From positions 866,541-911,716 of the forward strand of contig NZ_PPXW01000001.1 in NCBI RefSeq assembly GCF_021655095.1: DNA of 45,176 nucleotides, read 5' to 3'. Position 1 is the first letter of the stretch, and each line of letters begins with the position of its first letter. This DNA comes from Clostridium sp. Cult1 (GTDB taxonomy: Bacteria; Bacillota; Clostridia; Tissierellales; Tepidimicrobiaceae). This document shows, in pieces, positions 43,709 to 45,176 of this stretch. A model generated the notes under the pieces. The model saw nothing but the letters and a program-made list of their open reading frames with translations. It did no database searches and was not told where the DNA came from. Made by a program: the position numbers and the translations under genes.

Positions 43709-44812
43709 AAAGTTAAGTCCTTCTTTGTGGACTGATACACTCAACGCAATTCCTATACATATTAGGTTAATTAGCTGGAATGTTCCTCCATAGCTTAAAA
43801 AAGGAAGAGGAATACCAGTTATAGGCATAAGACCTACAGTCATTCCAATATTTTCCCAAATATGGATTAAAAACATAGCAGCAAAACCAGTAATCATAAG
43901 GGAACCAAAAGTATCTGTACTGTTCTTAGCGATTCTTATAAGTCTCAAAAGCAAGATAAAATATAGAAGGATAAGAGCTAATCCTCCTATTAGCCCTAAT
44001 TCTTCACCGACTACTGCAAAAATAAAATCCGTTTGTTTTTCCGGTAAATAATTATATTGAGTTTGAGTTCCTTGAAACAATCCTCTTCCAAATACTTTAC
44101 CTGAGCCTACTGCAATTCTTGATTGCATAGCTTGATAACCTGTCCCCGATGTATCCCTTTCTGGGTCTAAAAAATTAAATATTCTATCACGTTGATAACC
44201 CTCAAGTGAAAACCATAATATTGGAAGGCTTATAACTCCCGCCAGGAATGCATAGCCAATATATTTCCAATCTAATCCTGCTGCAAAAAGCATGATTAAA
44301 ACGAAGAATACAAACACTATTGCTGTACCTAAGTCAGGTTGTTTTGCTATTAATAGAATAGGTATTCCTGAAAACACTATTATCTTCAATAAAGTCATTG
44401 GTTTATTAATATCATGTTTATTCTTTTCAATAAATTTAGCTAAAAATATTATTATACCAACCTTTGAGATTTCTGCTGGTTGGAATGTAAATCCTCCAAT
44501 GGTCAACCAGGAATCAGCTCCCCACTGATCTCCACCTGTTCCGAAAAACGCAACAGCTACTAATAGTAAAACTGATACTATATAAATAGGAATATAAAAT
44601 TTTCCTAGGAATTGATAATCTAACAATACTAAAAAAACAATGGCTAGAATACCTAAAACGGTGGAAATAGATTGTACTTTTACATAACGGTTAGTTTCAA
44701 ATGTTAAAGTAGCCGATTTAATCATTACTATACCAAAAATACAAAGTAGGATAACAGTAATAAATAATATGAAATCAAAGTTTTTAAAAGATTTTCTTTT
44801 CAAATTAAACAT
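43706..44812 (-). CDS. RodA/FtsW-family peptidoglycan glycosyltransferase
   Basis: SEDS-family integral membrane protein of about 368 residues with roughly ten hydrophobic segments. Signatures include GYQAMQSRIAVGSGKVFGRGLFQGTQ, YLPEKQTDFIFAVVGEELG (conserved Asp) and LPFLSYGG near the C-terminus. The short N-terminus and lack of a long FtsW-like tail favour RodA (rod-shape elongation), but FtsW or SpoVE are not excluded. ATG 44812 is used, 7 nt after AAGGAG. Confidence 0.9.
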   Translation of the reverse strand: MFNLKRKSFKNFDFILFITVILLCIFGIVMIKSATLTFETNRYVKVQSISTVLGILAIVFLVLLDYQFLGKFYIPIYIVSVLLLVAVAFFGTGGDQWGADSWLTIGGFTFQPAEISKVGIIIFLAKFIEKNKHDINKPMTLLKIIVFSGIPILLIAKQPDLGTAIVFVFFVLIMLFAAGLDWKYIGYAFLAGVISLPILWFSLEGYQRDRIFNFLDPERDTSGTGYQAMQSRIAVGSGKVFGRGLFQGTQTQYNYLPEKQTDFIFAVVGEELGLIGGLALILLYFILLLRLIRIAKNSTDTFGSLMITGFAAMFLIHIWENIGMTVGLMPITGIPLPFLSYGGTFQLINLICIGIALSVSVHKEGLNF

Positions 44813-45176
44813 GATCAAACTCCTTTTTTATAACGAATAGGAAAGTTCTCACTTAAAAATATCAATCAAAAAGAACTTGACCTACATGAGTTCCAAAAAA
44901 ACCTTCCTTACAATATTTTATAGTTGTTTTTTTTATAGCTAAAATAAATTATATCATATTTTAGATAGAAGACATAGATAATTTAAATCATTTAACCCTT
45001 CAATATATAGGGTATAATGAATTATGGTGATAAAAATGGAATGAGAATTTCATCGAATCATTGGTACCATTTATTTTTAAGTCCAGCTAAGAATTGTCAA
45101 TAGTAAAATTTAAAATCACTAATAAATATTTCAATCAATTCTAGCTAAAAAAGGGTAAACTTAATAGGCCTTCTAA
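44813..45176. other. Gene-free right end of the window
   Basis: No supported gene. A minus-strand -10-like TATAAT (44948-44953 complement) may belong to rodA. A plus-strand TATAAT near 45015-45020 may start a transcript leaving the window. A spaced inverted repeat (45085-45096 against 45136-45146, one deletion) is weak. Confidence 0.4.

Noticed and set aside
44891-44947. 18-codon plus-strand frame near the right end
   Set aside because: No SD, no conserved motif, and it overlaps the likely rodA promoter region.
1-45176. CRISPR array, tRNA or rRNA gene
   Set aside because: No regularly spaced repeats, and no tRNA cloverleaf or rRNA-like sequence was noticed on either strand by eye; a tRNAscan or Infernal run would settle it.

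Overview
The window is AT-rich DNA with Clostridia-type genes: a CpI-like [FeFe] hydrogenase, a GerMN-domain lipoprotein, strong purine-rich Shine-Dalgarno (SD) sites, many TTG and GTG starts, and a PadR-DUF1700-DUF4097 cassette. I read it as a strictly anaerobic, fermentative Firmicute of the Clostridia/Tissierellia kind. That placement is inference from gene content; no 16S rRNA, tRNA or other phylogenetic marker was seen.

Layout. 1-6.1 kb: a plus-strand operon with the tail of a hydrogenase locus (NuoF-C/GltD-like flavoprotein and HydA), followed after a hairpin by a complete SsuABC/TauABC-type importer. 6.1-9.0 kb: a minus-strand heterodimeric ABC exporter pair whose upstream member has lost its N-terminal half. 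9.3-11.2 kb: a HAD phosphatase and a GerMN lipoprotein. 11.2-13.4 kb (minus): a 39-residue Asn/Lys-rich small ORF and a UvrD/PcrA-like helicase. 13.6-15.0 kb: PAP2 phosphatase and TM-nitroreductase. 15.0-17.2 kb: a CadA/ZntA-type metal exporter with a sigma-A promoter and an ArsR/SmtB-type operator. 17.3-22.8 kb: TPR protein, methionine aminopeptidase, a response regulator, an MFS transporter, a histidine kinase, and a DUF1667 protein (minus).

23.0-29.5 kb is the most eroded part. It holds hemolysin III, an ABC ATPase pseudogene, a SagB-type oxidoreductase, a NUDIX remnant interrupted by a REP-like hairpin, a three-gene ABC-2 exporter whose first permease has an in-frame TGA, and a REP-associated Y1 transposase (RAYT) flanked by two related REPs. 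29.5-32.6 kb: nitroreductase, CWC zinc protein, MBL hydrolase, DUF6199 small membrane protein, cyclophilin lipoprotein and a small membrane protein. 32.6-34.2 kb (minus): an SsuBC-like pair without a binding protein. Divergent to it, 34.3-37.7 kb: thymidine kinase, NudC and a surface 5'-nucleotidase, which look like a nucleotide/NAD scavenging group. 37.8-40.4 kb: a DUF2812 protein, a small membrane protein, and a tetrahydrofolate riboswitch followed by the folate ECF component FolT. 40.5-44.8 kb (minus): S41 peptidase lipoprotein, DUF4097, DUF1700, PadR regulator and a RodA/FtsW protein.

The best leads are the RAYT/REP set with a REP inside a broken NUDIX gene, the THF riboswitch with a plausible translational switch, the ArsR-type operator with no regulator gene nearby, the hydrogenase-importer operon, the response regulator-MFS-kinase locus with two perfect dyads, and several genes broken by point substitutions or deletion rather than by frameshifts. 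I did not see a clearly novel multi-gene defence or biosynthetic system.
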